From Deltaproteobacteria bacterium (GTDB taxonomy: Bacteria; Desulfobacterota; DSM-4660; Desulfatiglandales; Desulfatiglandaceae), in the NCBI GenBank assembly GCA_021159825.1, contig JAGHDR010000324.1, positions 1 to 5,590 of the forward strand: DNA of 5,590 bases, given 5' to 3'. Shown here piece by piece: positions 5,483 to 5,590 of the stretch. Below the pieces are notes generated by a model. The model ran no database searches, was not told the DNA's origin, and worked only from the letters and a program-made list of their open reading frames with translations. How positions within the stretch are numbered: the first letter of the stretch is position 1; each line of letters starts with the position of its first letter. The position numbers and the translations under genes are program-made.

Positions 5483-5590
5483 GTTGGCATTCTGATGCTT
5501 TCCAGACAATCAATCATGAATTCAAGTAGTTATGCTGCATTAGCGACATTTATTTCGCTTGATATCAATTTGAATGATATTTTACATTAA

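Noticed and set aside
5234..5590. Plus-strand 118-codon frame at the right end
   Set aside because: Its first half is the complement of the hicB-like gene, and the rest is AT-rich with no motif or ribosome binding site.
5444..5590. A hicA toxin gene upstream of hicB
   Set aside because: The minus-strand frames in this stretch are interrupted and show none of the usual HicA ending or the G-S-H active-site region.

Overview
The window looks like chromosomal DNA from a Gram-negative bacterium, most likely a sulfate-reducing deltaproteobacterium (Desulfobacterota, Desulfobacterales-like). That placement rests on moderate GC, several TTG start codons, a PBP4-type peptidase, small cysteine-rich and basic proteins of a kind I associate with that group, and a CoxD/CoxE-type ATPase/VWA pair. 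It is inferred from protein style, not from a search.

Layout from left to right. (1) Positions 1-465, minus: the N-terminal 155 codons of a GlmU/MobA-like sugar-phosphate nucleotidyltransferase, cut by the window edge, with a promoter so close to the ATG that the mRNA may be leaderless. (2) 611-964, minus: a C-terminal remnant of the RNA ligase RtcB. It keeps the guanylylated histidine motif but lacks the metal-binding N-terminal body; a candidate promoter still points into it. (3) 1065-1349, plus: a small cysteine-rich zinc-ribbon-like protein, convergent with (4). (4) 1359-2651, minus: a complete PBP4/DacB-type D-Ala-D-Ala carboxypeptidase (family S13). It lies downstream of (5), a small basic protein of unknown function at 2711-2962, minus. 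(6) 3084-4001 and 4030-5193, plus: a tightly coupled MoxR-type AAA+ ATPase (CoxD-like) and a VWA protein (CoxE-like) with an intact MIDAS, divergent from the PBP4 unit. (7) 5209-5431, minus: a HicB-like antitoxin gene apparently broken by two frameshifts, with no toxin gene beside it. The last 150 bases hold no gene I can support.

The best-supported functional unit is the AAA+/VWA pair. In known systems such pairs use ATP hydrolysis together with a VWA metal-dependent adhesion site to remodel or metallate a client enzyme. No client (CO dehydrogenase or other molybdenum hydroxylase) is encoded here, so the substrate is open. The window also carries two decaying genes (rtcB and hicB), which suggests ongoing gene loss between housekeeping genes. 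I see no CRISPR array, insertion sequence, tRNA or rRNA, and no clear evidence for a wholly new system.
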